The translations under genes and the position numbers were made by a program. Positions 37,632 to 50,107 of a stretch of 64,000 nucleotides of DNA are shown one piece after another. Source of the stretch: Nilaparvata lugens (lineage: Eukaryota; Arthropoda; Insecta; Hemiptera; Delphacidae). The notes beneath the pieces are model-generated. The model was not told where the DNA came from. It ran no database searches and saw only the letters and a list, made by a program, of their open reading frames with translations. Each line of letters opens with the position of its first letter. Position 1 is the first letter of the stretch. Location of the stretch: contig NC_052511.1 in NCBI RefSeq assembly GCF_014356525.2, positions 33,610,687-33,674,686 on the forward strand, in the 5' to 3' direction.

Positions 37632-37857
37632 ACTAGCCGTCAGGCTCGCTTCGCTCGCCATATCCGTCTAGCCAGGGGGGCTCCGCCCCCTGGACCCCCG
37701 ACTGGATCGTCCAAGATTGAGATCAGCATGCTCGCTTCGCTCGCCTGCATTTTTCATTTGGGCATTTTTATCATAATGTTAGGACAATTCAGTCGGGGGT
37801 CCAGACTAAACGGCTGGCTAAACGGATATGGCGAGCTAAGCGAGCCTCTCTGCTAGT
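37632..37857. mobile_element. Two Helitron 3' ends facing outwards
   Basis: The left boundary reads ACTAGCCGTCAGGCTCGC, the reverse of a CTAGT end, and the right boundary ends GCGAGCCTCTCTGCTAGT. Both ends carry GGCGAGC-rich hairpin-like sequence before CTAGT. The interiors are also inverted (ATATCCGTCTAGCCAGG against CTGGCTAAACGGATAT; CCCCCGACTG against CAGTCGGGGG). It may be one element with a duplicated inverted end or two fused copies. Confidence 0.6.
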
Positions 37858-38129
37858 AATATAACATTCCCAGGATTGAAGTAGCAGTGCCCAATCAATT
37901 TTTCCGCGATAAATGCATTTAAATCTTCAACTTGGTGCCAACCTAACAAAGTCAACTGAACTTAATGCCAACCTGACTAAATTATTAATTTAGTTGCCAG
38001 TTAACAACTGTTTCGAAGAGGTACTCTATCTAGATTATAGTTCTATAGTAACATATGATATGGAAATTTCAATTATAATTAAGAGATTGGGAGAAGAAGA
38101 ATATACATGCTAAAAGACGAACTTTAAAC

Positions 38130-38342
38130 CCTTAAAAACAACCCTTAGAGTTAAAATATTGCCAAAAGATTTCTTAGTGCGCCTCTAAAGGGCCAACTTA
38201 ACATACCTACCAAATTTGAACGTTTTTGGTCCGGTAGATTTTTAGTTATGCGAGTGAGTGAGTGAGTGAGTGAGTGAGTGAGTGAGTCAGTCAGTCAGTC
38301 AGTCAGTGAGTGAGTGCCATTTCGCTTTTATATATATAGATA
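38130..38342 (+). repeat. Repeat with GAGT/CAGT tract and TATATATAGAT end
   Basis: (GAGT)n then (CAGT)n occupy 38,250-38,310, followed by GCCATTTCGCTTTTATATAT. The upstream text resembles 30,010-30,080. The class is not determined. Confidence 0.5.
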
Positions 38343-38615
38343 AAAGTTCTTTAATGTTTGTTGATTGAATGCTTATAAATAAGAAATCATTTAAATAATA
38401 ACAAACTATACAAGTTCTTTAATGTTTGTTGATTGAATGCGCATATAAATAAGAAATCATTTGAATAATAATAAATTATACAAGTTCTTTAATGTTTGTT
38501 GATTGAATGCATGTAAATAAGAAATCATTTAAATAATAAAAAATTATACAAGTTCTTCAATGTTTGTTGATTGAATGCATATAAATAAGAAATCATTTAA
38601 ATAATATGAAATTAT
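38342..38615. repeat. Tandem repeat, about 69 bp, four copies
   Basis: Units starting AAGTTCTTTAATGTTTGTTG begin at about 38,343, 38,412, 38,482 and 38,550 and end in ATTTAAATAATAA-like sequence. Confidence 0.85.
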
Positions 38616-39170
38616 ACATAGCCTACTGTACAGTGTACATAAATATGGTATATTCAACCATTACTGTATCCTATCACAAACCTATCTACAACTTTTATAT
38701 ATACAACCTATCTACAAAAGTTTTTATAGTCATGGAACCTATCCTATTTTGAACCTGCATCTACAACTCGTAATTTAAATAATTTTCAAACAGCACATAT
38801 TTTATTATACATGTGATCCCAATTCCAATAAAAACGAATCTGTAATTTTCCAATCTTAATTAATCAATAATCTAATTGATAATAATCTAAATAATCAATA
38901 TGTTTTACCGAAAATTAAAGATTAAAAAAATATTTTATATTCATAGAACCTATCCTATTTTAAACCTTTATCTACAACTCGTAATTTAAATAATTTTCAA
39001 ACAGCACATATTTTATTACGGTATTATATACATATGTGATCCCATTTCTTCCAATGTTTAAAAGAAATGATCAGTTTCAATTAATCAGCGCTTGCAACTT
39101 CCTGCGTGATTGCTTTGAAATTCTCTGACCATTTTCCTTTTTACAATAGTTTTTCAAAAAAAATATTCAC
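38616..39170. repeat. AT-rich DNA with a direct repeat of about 100 bp
   Basis: The stretch from CCTATCCTATTTTGAACCT through CAAACAGCACATATTTTATT at about 38,740-38,825 recurs at about 38,947-39,035 with few changes. No gene seen. Confidence 0.65.
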
Positions 39171-39178
39171 AGCAACAC

Positions 39179-41325
39179 CTACCATACCATACTTTTTGTA
39201 ATAGCACAGCTTGAATGACCATTCATGCAGACACTGTCAAACAAAGTACATTCTTTGTCATTAATTGCTTGGACAGATTTTGTGCATGCCACAGCTTTTT
39301 GATTGTCACTCATTAAAAAATCAGATTCAAAAATCGACAGTAATTTACTTACAACAATATAAGTGTATGAAATTACATCTATCACACATTGGGATGGATA
39401 TTTCAAGCCTCCACAGTCTAGTCTATCTATTAACATGAAGTGCTCATTAGTAGGCAACTCCCTATCAATCAGTAATTCCTCTTTGCATTCAATGCAATTG
39501 ATTTTTCTCAAAATTATATGAGCACAATACCCTGCAATGTAAGTGAGAGAGGGTAAAAAATCTGTAATTGATTGTATGTAGTACAATCTTTAGGCTAGTA
39601 TGCCTTAAAGCTAGGAATGTTTCTCTGGTAAAAAATCCAGAGGAAAGATTCCTTGCCTTCCAAGCATCAAGCCAATCTAAAAACTTATACAAAAAGTCAA
39701 TTTTTAAATCATTGTACATTGACTTGACATTCATAATATTGAACCAATTTACCATAATTTTTATAAATTCTGCAGTGGAGTGTGCATGCCTCAAATCAAA
39801 TTTGGTGCTGGCAGCTTCTAAACCTGCTGCTACTGCTAGGTTAAAAACTTGCAGTACCAACTTCACACTTTGTCTCTCTAGATTGGTGGGACACGATGCT
39901 TTGAGAGTGAGAGGATAGGCATACTTTGCCACAGAGGTACTATCAATGTCATACATTTTTCGTAAAGTAGTGAATGAAGCTATATTCTCTTCTGGCTCCC
40001 CACTACCAGGAAATGCTGGGTAAAGCATATCAAGTTCATTATTTTGTTGGTTAATCCAATTGTTGCTGATGGTCACAAGGGTGTTTGAAAACAATTTTTA
40101 GTTGCTTTTATCATTTGATAACATAAGTTACTCACAAAATTTATATTTATAGCATTGTTGTCAGATGCAATACAGACCACTCTGTAACCTATAATCTCCA
40201 GGCCTTCAATGATCTGAAGCAACACACTGTGCAGTTGAGCTGCTGTTATTTTTTCAACAGGGAGTACATGAATCACATCTCTGAATGCTAATCTTATACT
40301 TTGCAAAACATGAAAACAACTGCTGAACTGGCAGCTGATTCAGCATTGAAAGAAGTAGGTACCTAATAATATGTTGCCTCCTTTGTAGTCCAAGTATGGA
40401 CGAAGGTGAATTTCATCCATCATTAAAACTACATTTTTGTCATTATCACTTGAGTGATTAAACTTTTGTTGGGCATACGACAGAAACCTTTGTCCTTGGA
40501 GTTTTTCATTTTTCGGATCAAGTTCAAATTTGCTGCACAACCTTCTTAATGTACTTGAATGTAGTAGGTAGTCTCATATAACCACTATTTCTCAAAAACT
40601 TGTAGGCATGTCCAGATATTGTGAACAGTAGACAACATAAAACCATCAATGAAGAGCTGAATTTGTTCGCATATATTTGGACACATTTATCAATTCACAT
40701 TGATGGATTATGAATCCCACTACAGCTCTTTCACTTTCATCTACTTTTTCGTAAACTAACTTCAAATTTTCCTTGGCAGAATCCAAATAATGTGGCATAG
40801 AAAGTTCTGACAGTTCAAACTTATCACATTTGTCCAATATGGATACGGTAACAATTTATTCAAGTCACTTATATCTCTAGGAAAAACTCCTGAGTCCAGC
40901 AATTTCATCTCATTGCTCCCTTCATACAATGATACTTGCAGGTTGCTATTAATCACAACTGAAAAATGTATGAATGGGGCTGGATTTTCAGAAACTTTGA
41001 AAAAACATATAGAATTGGAGTTCAAATGTATGAATGACCATATTTTTGACCAATAGCTCACTCAGATTTGTAAAACAAAATTTCTCCTGGTACTCCCTCT
41101 CAGAAGCCAAACTTGCTTCTATAGCTGCTTCAATTTGGGAAGACTCAAGTCGAATCTTCTTCTCTGCTGGTGCCTCACGAGATTTTTCATATTTGTTCAA
41201 ATATGATGGGCAACCGGGAAGCACAGAAGGTACTGCACCACATTTAAGCCTGGGAAATTTCAGTGGAGCTATGAGTTTCTGTCTAGACTTCTCATCATAT
41301 AACTCAGTTTGCCATTTTTAACCCT
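39179..41325 (-). pseudogene. P-element/THAP9-like transposase, decayed
   Basis: Reading the reverse strand: KCGAVPSVLPGCPSYLNK near 41,240 resembles the end of a THAP DNA-binding domain; FSSSLMVLCCLLFTISGHAYKFLRNSG; then VVLMMDEIHLRPYLDYKGG, the P-type catalytic-core DE motif; DVIHVLPVEKITAAQLHS; RVVCIASDNNAIN, a second acidic site; DLRHAHSTAEFIKIMVNWFN; and the C-terminal KKLNCIE-like to IAGYCAHIILRK. Pieces lie in at least three frames with stops between them, too close together to be introns. The THAP zinc-binding N-terminus is not found. No terminal repeats were identified. Not functional. Confidence 0.75.
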
Positions 41326-41812
41326 GAAACAAATTAAATCAGTTCAGATGAGTTCAAAATCCTTCATGACAAGAAAAAAAAACTTTTAGAGAAAGGGTTC
41401 AAAAAGTTGGTTTTTTTCAATTTAATTATAAAACAGAGTAGTCTAATGCAGCTCATAATAAAATGTCAGTAACTTGTATCACAGATAAGGTGCCGGTACC
41501 TAATAAAGCTTTAGTTATTAGCTAGTCTCTGCTTGTATGCATAACTCAATCTTATTGAAAAAATAACAGCAAAAACTCTGATCTTCTAGTGGTTTTCCCC
41601 ACCTGCAGCACTGATTTTTCATTCAAAATGAGTAAGCTAATGCTATTCATAGCATTACTGTGGCTTCAGGTGAATTGAGTTTTCTCCACTCCTTATTAAT
41701 TATATAAACTGTATCAAACTATATCTATTATGAACATGGCAAAAACTACGGTACCTATATCAATTAAGTTGATTCTCAGTTGAATAATGTCTTGGATGCA
41801 GGAAGTAAGAAA
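41326..41812. other. Intergenic, no feature seen
   Basis: AT-rich. If the P-like element had a THAP exon it should lie here on the reverse strand, but I could not find its C-x-C...H motif. Confidence 0.45.
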
Positions 41813-41998
41813 TGCAAAATTTTCAAAAACCTTGTATATACGTCGACGCGCAATTAAAAAAGGAACATACCTGTTAAATTTTTTAAAAATTTATTACCGC
41901 GTTTCGCCGTAAATGCGAAAAATGCCAAAATGTCGCCAAACCGTAATGTCGTAATGCCAAACCGTCGACTTGAATCTTAGACCTCACTTCGCTCGGTC
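41813..41998 (-). repeat. Left inverted copy of GACCGAGCGAAGTGAGGTC repeat
   Basis: Complementary to 44827-45010. Landmarks in reverse: GACCGAGCGAAGTGAGGTC, TCAAGTCGACGGTTTGGCAT, TTACGGCGAAACGCGGTAAT and GCGCGTCGACGTATATACAA. It has an extra short segment relative to the right copy and vice versa. Confidence 0.85.
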
Positions 41999-42556
41999 AA
42001 CTACACCCTATTGAATTATATACAGTATCGTAGCTGACTCAAAAATGCAAACTTCAAAAAACAAGATAAATGAAAAAAATATAATTGAAATTAAATACTT
42101 ATAACTTATGCTTTTTAAATTCACGGTACCTAAATGCCCTTTCTTTTCATCTGACAAAGTATTATACTCAGTAATGTGGTCGTAATTGATATTGTCGTAC
42201 TTTGACGTAGTTCTACTTTGACGACACTTCAAACTCATTATCTTGCATACGGAGAAATCAAGGAAGCATAGACGACGAGAGACGAGACGTGAATGTTGAC
42301 AGAAAAGCCGAGGCAAGAATTTGTAAGGTTAGCTAGGCCAGAAATTGAAATAATTTTGTTAAAATTAAACAAATTATTGTTTTATTAAGTGATTTCACAG
42401 ATTAATATTACTATTATCAATCTTACAAAGCTGTAATATAGTAAACTTAATATCTAAAGTGAAAATATATAGATTTGTTGATACGCCGAGTGATCACCCT
42501 TCGTCAAGACGGCTAAAGAAATAGATTTTGATTATCTTCGTCGAAGAGGAATTACA
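41999..42556 (+). other. Upstream region of CSN6
   Basis: AT-rich. The likely promoter and 5' UTR of CSN6 are here, but I see no defined core element. The reverse frame 42,316-42,008 has no recognisable content. Confidence 0.4.
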
Positions 42557-43495
42557 ATGGAGGTCCAAGAAGAAATTCCGGTTGATCCGAAGAAAGTGAT
42601 GGCTTCATCAGGTACAGTAGGTAGTGTTTCTGTATCGCTGCATCCTTTGGTACTAATGAATGTTTCTGAACATTGGACTAGGCTAAGGGCTCAGGAAGGA
42701 ACTGCACAGCAGATAGTTGGCGCAGTAATTGGCAAACAAAAAGGTCGTAATATAGAAATCATGAACTCTTTTGAATTAGTCTTCCATTTTATTGATGGCA
42801 ACGTTATCATTGACAGGGAATACTACATGACTAAAGAAGAGCAGTTCAAGCAGGTATTCAGCGATATGGATTTTCTTGGCTGGTACACAACAGGTGATCA
42901 ACCAAATGAAAATGACATCAAGATTCACAGACAAATTTGTGAAATCAATGAAAGCCCAATTTTTTTGAAGATGAATCCTTTGGCTGGACATACTGACCTT
43001 CCTGTCTGTGTGTATGAGTCAGTTATTGACCTTGTCGATGGAGAGGCAACAATGTTATTTGTGCAATTGCAGTATACTCTAGCTACTGAAGAAGCTGAGC
43101 GCATTGGAGTAGATCACGTCGCTCGAGTGCTTGCAAACGAATCTGGCGAGAGCTCAGTGGTTGCTGAACATTTGACTGCCCAGCATTCTGCTATCAAAAT
43201 GCTTCACAGCAGAGTTAAACTTGTGCTGCAGTATCTACGTGCGGTTCAGTCGGAACAACTACCTCTAAATCACGAGATTCTTCGAGAAGCCGCCTCACTC
43301 AGTCACAGACTTCCGGTGCTCCAGACGCAGAAATTCCGCACTGACTTCTACAAACAGTGTAGTGACGTCGAACTAATGACCTACCTTGGAATCATCACCA
43401 AAGGTTGCAATGATATAAACCAGTTCATCAACAAATTCAATATTTTGTATGACAGACATGTCATGGGCAGACGTATGAGAGGACTTTTCTTCTAG
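42557..43495 (+). CDS. CSN6: COP9 signalosome complex subunit 6 (single exon)
   Basis: CSN6 is the catalytically inactive MPN subunit that pairs with CSN5 in the COP9 signalosome, which removes NEDD8 from cullins in nucleus and cytoplasm. The 312-residue frame is full length for the family, starting [19 protein letters not shown]. The MPN domain covers about residues 24-160: [45 protein letters not shown]. It lacks the JAMM H-x-H metal ligands, as expected for this MPN- subunit. The C-terminal helical part runs through [20 protein letters not shown] to the conserved ending [13 protein letters not shown]. There is no frameshift and no intron. It may be a naturally intronless gene or a retrocopy; the intact frame favours function. 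Confidence 0.95.
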   Translation: MEVQEEIPVDPKKVMASSGTVGSVSVSLHPLVLMNVSEHWTRLRAQEGTAQQIVGAVIGKQKGRNIEIMNSFELVFHFIDGNVIIDREYYMTKEEQFKQVFSDMDFLGWYTTGDQPNENDIKIHRQICEINESPIFLKMNPLAGHTDLPVCVYESVIDLVDGEATMLFVQLQYTLATEEAERIGVDHVARVLANESGESSVVAEHLTAQHSAIKMLHSRVKLVLQYLRAVQSEQLPLNHEILREAASLSHRLPVLQTQKFRTDFYKQCSDVELMTYLGIITKGCNDINQFINKFNILYDRHVMGRRMRGLFF

Positions 43496-43663
43496 GTGTT
43501 GTTTGTTATCATAGTAATTGATGAAGAAACATTTTTGTTGGCGTGGATTACGACTTTGAACGTTATTATTTTGCTATTGGGGAGTCACTCATGAATTTTA
43601 ACACTACTCCATTTACAAAATAGCCAATATTTCCTTATAATTAATCAAACTCTATTGTAATTA

Positions 43664-43679
43664 AATAAATTTGAATAAA
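43664..43679 (+). promoter_or_regulatory. CSN6 polyadenylation signals
   Basis: Two AATAAA hexamers (43664-43669 and 43674-43679) lie 170-185 bp after the stop, followed by T-rich sequence. Confidence 0.7.
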
Positions 43680-43869
43680 TTTTATTATTATGCGAGTAAT
43701 TTGTTATTGTTCTCATAGTTTTATCCAGATCATCCAAACTTAGTATAGTTGTGAATGATGGCTTCAAGGGTCGCCGCACAAACGTTTTTCTCCACGTCTG
43801 TCCACACACACACTTGAACACCAGACCTTATCACCTCTAATGGCTTAGAACAATTAAACCATCTTTCTT

Positions 43870-44240
43870 AAGGTGCAAGCCCTTAGCGACGACTCGAGCC
43901 ACGTGGTTATTAGAGATGACGCGGCTGGAGCACATGACCTATACATTCATTAGATTCGTGGATTCATTAGATTTCATTATTCATTACATATCATCCTTAT
44001 TTAAAGAGTTTGACAAATTTACGACAGAACTTGAGTTTGTGGCCTAGGCCCGACTTAACATTAAACACTGGTGTGCCTTTAATATGAATCGAAAAAAACA
44101 ATATAGTAGCCAATACTTCCAGTTCATCTGCCACCATAACGTCCATACGACAAAATCCAATAAATCATCAAATCCAATATTAATTCATAGTTTATGTGCT
44201 CTAGTCGCGCGGCTCGAGTCGTTAAGGAATTGCACAGTCA
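43870..44240. mobile_element. MITE downstream of CSN6
   Basis: Left AAGGTGCAAGCCCTTAGCGA, then CGACTCGAGCC, mirrors GGCTCGAGTCGTTAAGGAAT on the right (44,211-44,231). The inverted repeats are about 30 bp with mismatches. A small open frame inside has no known similarity. Confidence 0.6.
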
Positions 44241-44826
44241 CAATCCAGCACTTAACGACTACATATTGTTAATGCAATAAATTTATGAAGCATCTGGCGG
44301 GGCAGCATCATACCGATGATGACTAAGTGGATACGACTGTGATGCAGTGGTTGACTAATATCAGGCGGCATACAAAAACTGGTCCCAAGTTACGATAGAT
44401 GCATTAATATTGATGGGAATTATTAAGAGAAGTAGAGAAAAGTATGGCCTTTCACGTGAATGAATTATTTTTGGAAAAATTACTTGTTTTTATGTACTTG
44501 TTCAAATCGGTACTTAATTTTAAAATACGCCTCATAATAAGAGTGTAAGCAAAAATAAAAAAAAAATAAACTTTCCTCATCCTTTGAGCACTAGGGATGG
44601 GGACTTTTGAAATGTTCACCCCCAAAGTAGTTCCAACAAAGCTGCAAAGTCAAATTTTATGCACTGAACAATTCCTCCAAATTCCTTTGTCAATATTAAT
44701 CTATTGTAACAAAACTGAAGATTTTTAAAATGTTTAAAAAATACTGCAACAGTCCTAGCGAAATGCGTAAAATAGTGAAATTATTTATTAACTTGAAGAG
44801 AATTTGATGCTATATAAGCTGATTAT
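44241..44826. other. Intergenic, no feature seen
   Basis: AT-rich; no gene or repeat recognised. Confidence 0.55.
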
Positions 44827-45130
44827 TGACCGAGCGAAGTGAGGTCTAAGATTCAAGTCGACGGTTTGGCATTTCTCTTAAATGTTTGAATGTTTATATG
44901 TTGCGCATTTACGGCGAAACGCGGTAATAGATTTTCATAAAATTTGTCAGGTATGTTCCTTTTTAAATTGCGCGTCGACGTATATACAAGGTTTTTGAAA
45001 ATTTTGCATTTCAAGGATAATATAAAAGGAAAAAGTAGCCTCCTTCATACGGCAATATTAGAGTAAAAATCAGACTATAGAATTATTCATCATAAATCAG
45101 CTGTCTAGTTGACTATAAATTGCATGCTAT
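44827..45130 (+). repeat. Right copy of GACCGAGCGAAGTGAGGTC repeat (longer)
   Basis: 44827-45010 is the inverted counterpart of 41813-41998. This copy continues through GGAAAAAGTAGCCTCCTTCA and ATCAGACTATAGAATTATTC to about 45,130, sequence the left copy lacks. Confidence 0.8.
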
Positions 45131-45267
45131 GACGCATGCAATTAAAATATCTCAATGTAACTTGGTAAAAAATTAACAGCTGTGTAAACTATAAATCGCA
45201 TGCCTCATTGAATGCAATTTTTATGCACTATTGAATAGGATGCAAAGAACTTATAACACTCACTGCT

Positions 45268-45500
45268 CGTCTGGGCGCCTGGTCCACGTTATAATGGCAG
45301 TGGATAAAGATAGAAGAATAGCGATGCCGATTCTCTGCATTAATTAATTTCAAATATATTTCTACACTGTCAAAAACATAATTTATTGACATCGTTGTGG
45401 ACCTAGAAAAGGATAGTACAACCGGCTTTGTCGAATGATAGACAAGGATAGCAAAACCAAAGTTGATCAAATACTGTCATTATAACGTGGACCACACTAT
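45268..45500. mobile_element. MITE (TGGTCCACGTTATAATG ends)
   Basis: Left CTGGTCCACGTTATAATGGC and right complement GTGGTCCACGTTATAATGAC are inverted repeats. The interior has GACAAGGATAGCAAAACCAA, shared with the MITE at 55,369-55,800. Confidence 0.8.
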
Positions 45501-46495
45501 AGATGTCTTCTGGTTTTCTCGCGCAAAATTCCGGAAAGCGTTATATGATAATTAAATCTTGTGTAAGCATGATCTGATCAAATAAATAGTTAGTGTATAA
45601 GTGTGGATGTGCTTATGGTTTGGGACGTCGTTATTACTGCGCGAGGTCTACTGTTCACAGAACTACTAGTATAATCAGCATCGTTTTTCATTACTCCTTG
45701 AAAATTTACAGGTATAAGGGGTAATAAGAGCAAACAAATTGGAGGTGAACGTGTTTTTAAAAAATGTCACACATTGAAGAACGGATATTTCGAAAACAGA
45801 ACGATTTGAAAAAAGTCAGATATTGTTGAGAGTTTTATAAGATCTAAATTTGGATAGAATAGTCAAGTTTTCCATGAGAGACTCATAGTTTTCGAGATAT
45901 ATCCGAAAAAAACAAAAAGCGGCAACTTTGAACCCCCTTAAGATAAGATAATTATTGATAATATTGTTACAAGGCTGTTGCCTATGGTAACATACAAAAA
46001 TAGACAATATAAAATTGAATGGAAGTTAAGTACCCCTTAGTACAGGTGACAGGGATGGGGAATTTTAACATGATTACCTATCACCCTAAACAAAACTGCG
46101 GGGTCCGGGGTCAAAAATTGTCTTCCAAAACTTTCCCTCACAACCCTTCGTTGACTAGAGTAATTTTCAACCTGGATTCAAAAAGCATGGCAGCATAGCC
46201 GTCATCACCACCTACAATAGATAGAAACTTGGTTTGTTTATTTTGGTACCTATGTAGAAACAGAAAGCAGTCAGGCGTTCTGAGTTTTGTCAAAGTTGTT
46301 TAGATAGACAATTGCGGCGATTAAATTGCGTTCTATAGTAGCATTTCTCAATTGAAGAAAAACGAGAGAAAGCTACCGTAGTATCTGTATAAGTTAAATT
46401 TGTAAGCGTTTCTCTCTTAAACTAATTCAATAATCATTAAAAACTTCAGTTTCCAAGAACTCGCAACGCCTAACCGCTCTCTGTGTGCATACACA
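45501..46495. other. Intergenic, no gene seen
   Basis: Nothing recognised. A GC-richer stretch at 46,080-46,170 has no open frame of note. Confidence 0.55.
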
Positions 46496-46704
46496 TTAAA
46501 GCCGATTCACCAAACAAACTTGTCATGCAGCTTTCTGATCTGACTCATGTCCATTTCTTTGTTGGGTGTTGGGTTGTAAAACAGGGCATATGACGGACAG
46601 GTGAGGCTTGCCGCCTTCAAGTCCGTTGTCATACAGTGGGCCGACTTACATTTGGATTGTTATCGGAACGCTGCATGACAGGTGTGTCTCCTGCTAAATA
46701 TATT
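46496..46704. mobile_element. Possible MITE (GTCATGCAGC ends)
   Basis: CTTGTCATGCAGC (46,527-46,539) and GCTGCATGACAG (46,670-46,681) are inverted, with weaker complementarity extending outwards to about 46,500 and 46,704. Confidence 0.45.
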
Positions 46705-49690
46705 AATGAGATATTTTGATTAAGATATTTAACTATTCTTCTATTGCACCTATAATAACCTGATATAACCTTAAGTTGTAAACTTCTTGCGTGACTTAAT
46801 CAACAATCGAATGAATAAATTACCCATTACCGCAATTGCACCAATTAAGGCCCAGTATAATATATTCAGCGGTTGCGATTTGTTCAAGCACATGGGCATG
46901 GGCTCATGAATGAACTGCGGTGCGGCCTGCTGCTACAGTTTAGTTTGGAGGTACCATCAACATCCATCCTTGCTGCAGCGTAACTTCTCAGAGCTGATAA
47001 ACTCTGAAGAACATTCATGATGTCATGAATGAGCTTTATTATGTACCTACTTAGATAAGCACTAGAAACATTTAAGAAATTTCCACACACTTGCCGAATT
47101 TAGAGTGCAGAAATATATGTTTTCTTTGAAATATAATTTTATGCCATCGAAAAACCCTATTTGCCTTATGTGGGCTGAGTGTGGACTATAATAGAATCAA
47201 TGAAAATTATTCAAGGCATATTTAATTATGCTGTTTCAATACAGAAGTTTCATGATCTCGAGAAGACATTCTTCACGACATCGTGGGTCAGGGATGAGTA
47301 TTTAAATGATACTAAGGGATTTGAGATTCGAGGATACTTGAATTGGTCAGTCAAAACAAACAATTCAATACACTACATTTAATCATATCAATGGAAGAAA
47401 TACACTGATCAACATACATATGTAGATAAAAAATTGATGGTATCATTTTCAATTTCAAGGAATTTTGAGCTGTAAATGACATTTATTGAAGATGAATAAG
47501 ATATTTAATTTACCATTGACATTTATCACATTTATTAACTCACATCAAATAATTATTTGAGTACATTAATCTGATTAGACGGACTTTACTTATTTCGCTA
47601 TTGAATTATCATTTTAATACATCACGGTATTGTAATAGAAAAGGTTGAAAAAGACAATACAATATTGGCAAGAGTCAGCCAATCTTGAAAATAATAACAT
47701 TTTTTATAAAAAGGTCATTATTTTGTTTAATGATTGTTTAATTTTATTTTATTAAAATTTATCCCATGATTCTATAAGAAAAAATGCTGACAAAATACAG
47801 TAGTATTAAAATTTAATAATATGAAATATATTAATCTCAAATTGAGAAGAAGGTTTAACCATTCCTGATGTACACACTAAATTAATTGAATGAAGGAAAA
47901 TTCCCCCTCAATTCAAAACTCTCTACTCGCTTGTATTCAAGATATTGAGAGAAAATTAGTTGCCATGAGTTGATTTTATTTACATGTTATGTGATGTATT
48001 GAAAATAAATACGGTAATCTATGAGGACTTACAATGAGTATTACTAATTATTCCAATAGTGTTACAAAACAATATGGAAATAATTTGAATTAATTTACTC
48101 AACAAACACCACGTTTTTGGAAGCACTTGCTCAACTTGAAAAAAAAAACATATTTTTAGAAGCTGAAATATAATGTTCTATAGGTGTTTGTGATAATTCA
48201 TCGAAACTATGATAAATGGATTTGTAGGATTCTATTAGATAATTTCTAAATAATAATTATTAGGAAAAAATATAGAAAATAATATTAATTAATGAGGCAA
48301 GAATTATTTCATATAAATACTGTTCTGAATACACACAATAAGGACACACAGTACATATAATACGCACAACAGATTGCACAACAACGCAAAATTAGTACAA
48401 TAAATTTAAAATAATAAAATTAAATATTCTAAGAAACACCAACATAGAATTATCAATAACATTGAACACTACAATATTAAAACTACTATGCTAACAAACA
48501 CGAATTGATCTAAATTATTTAAAAATAAAACTGAATTATAAAAATAGTCCGATAAATTGACTGAATAAGATTACTTTTAATGATTGAGATCAGAAATGTT
48601 CATGTTCACGTAACATCAACATAAAAAAAGGCAATGGAAGAAAAAAAAAACAATGAAATAATACGTTACTGCAAAATATACAAGATCATCTATGATTTCT
48701 TTATCCAATTCCTGACAGTAAAATTATTATAATTTCTTATGCTAAACCATAAATAAACATAGAAATCAGTCCAAAAGGACTATAATAACAATATAAAAGA
48801 ATGAATTCCCAGGTAGGTGAATGAAAAGAATATCACCCTGAAAAATAATACTTTTTAAGTAAAATTGGGGCATTAATGTCAAATACTGATCATGATAAAA
48901 AACACTTGAATTAACATGAATAAACAAATATTCCAAACACTTGAATATACATTATATTCCAATATTTAATGACAATTAACAGAAAAACTGCTAGGATCAC
49001 ATTTTGTCGTGTGATAAATGTAAATAAAATTCTCAATAAGGTACTATTATTCTAGAGGATCTCTTATAATTTGTAATTATTGCGGTAAAAATCTTTCTCA
49101 ACAATATTTAAATTATAAAACTTCAAATTAAAGCATTTTCTTACAAGGATAAGAAGTAATTTTTACTAATTGTCAATTTGTACAACAATAGAATATATTC
49201 CAATTCGCTCTGTAAAGAATAAAACTACCCTAATATATTATTATAACTAGAATTCTATTCCATACAAGATAAAATTCAGTTCTTCTAAAAAATAATTCTA
49301 TTTGAATGGAGAACACAAAAACATAACACAATGTCACAAAACCCGATGAAGCTCAATACAGAGTAGTGTAGAAGGAATTTTAAAATAACGACTCAATCAT
49401 TCACTACTTAACTTTCATTGATGGACTGACAATGATTTAAAATAAAATACTAGCTTCAACCTGTGTTTTGTTTCGAGATAACTAAAATTATGTTGATAAT
49501 CTAAATTATTTCGAGATACTAAAATTATGTTGATAATCTCAACTCTGTTTCCAGATACAAAACTCTTAAATTGAAATATGACTCAATTTGAAAAATATTG
49601 GTGACTCCATTCCTGGCTGATTTGATATTACGGATAGGATAGTGATTAGAATATTCTTATCTTGACAAATTTACATTGATAATTGTTATG
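46705..49690. other. Long AT-rich intergenic stretch
   Basis: Three kilobases of AT-rich DNA. Open frames are short and of random composition. No RNA gene, TIR pair or conserved motif seen. Confidence 0.6.
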
Positions 49691-49694
49691 AGAT

Positions 49695-49965
49695 CGGACC
49701 CTTCTAAATCAATCAACAATACTCCCAAAATATATTGTAACTAATGATAATTCAGATTATCAATTAATATTGATTAGTAAGATGAGGACCCTTCTAAATC
49801 AATCAACAATACTCCCAAAATATATTGTTACTAATGATAATTCAGATTATCAATTAATATTGATTAGTAAGATGAGGACCCTTCTAAATCAATCAACAAT
49901 ACTCCCAAAATATATTGTTACTAATGATAATTCAGATTATCAATTAATATTGATTAGTAAGATAA
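49695..49965. repeat. 90-bp tandem repeat, three copies
   Basis: ACCCTTCTAAATCAATCAAC recurs at 49698, 49788 and 49878. Copies differ by single bases (TGTAACT against TGTTACT). It lies just downstream of SIRT7's 3' end. Confidence 0.9.
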
Positions 49966-50019
49966 GTAGTTCAATAACACATCAATGATTGAACAAAAAT
50001 AAATTTGACATTTCTAGTT

Positions 50020-50025
50020 TTTATT
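50020..50025 (-). promoter_or_regulatory. Probable SIRT7 polyadenylation signal
   Basis: TTTATT on the forward strand is AATAAA on the coding strand, about 83 bases past the stop codon. Confidence 0.5.
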
Positions 50026-50107
50026 CCAATACTGACTTGTATTAATTTATTACCTAAACCTTAAGTAAAAATTGAATTGAAAATATAACTATGAATTCCA
50101 GACCAGC

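Noticed and set aside
42008..42316. Reverse frame of 102 residues upstream of CSN6 as a THAP exon
   Set aside because: No Cys-x2-4-Cys...Cys-x2-His pattern or AVPxxF motif; the residue run looks random.
41813..45010. CSN6 as cargo of a single long-TIR transposon
   Set aside because: No target duplication at the outer ends, and the right repeat continues past the supposed end; two independent insertions are simpler.
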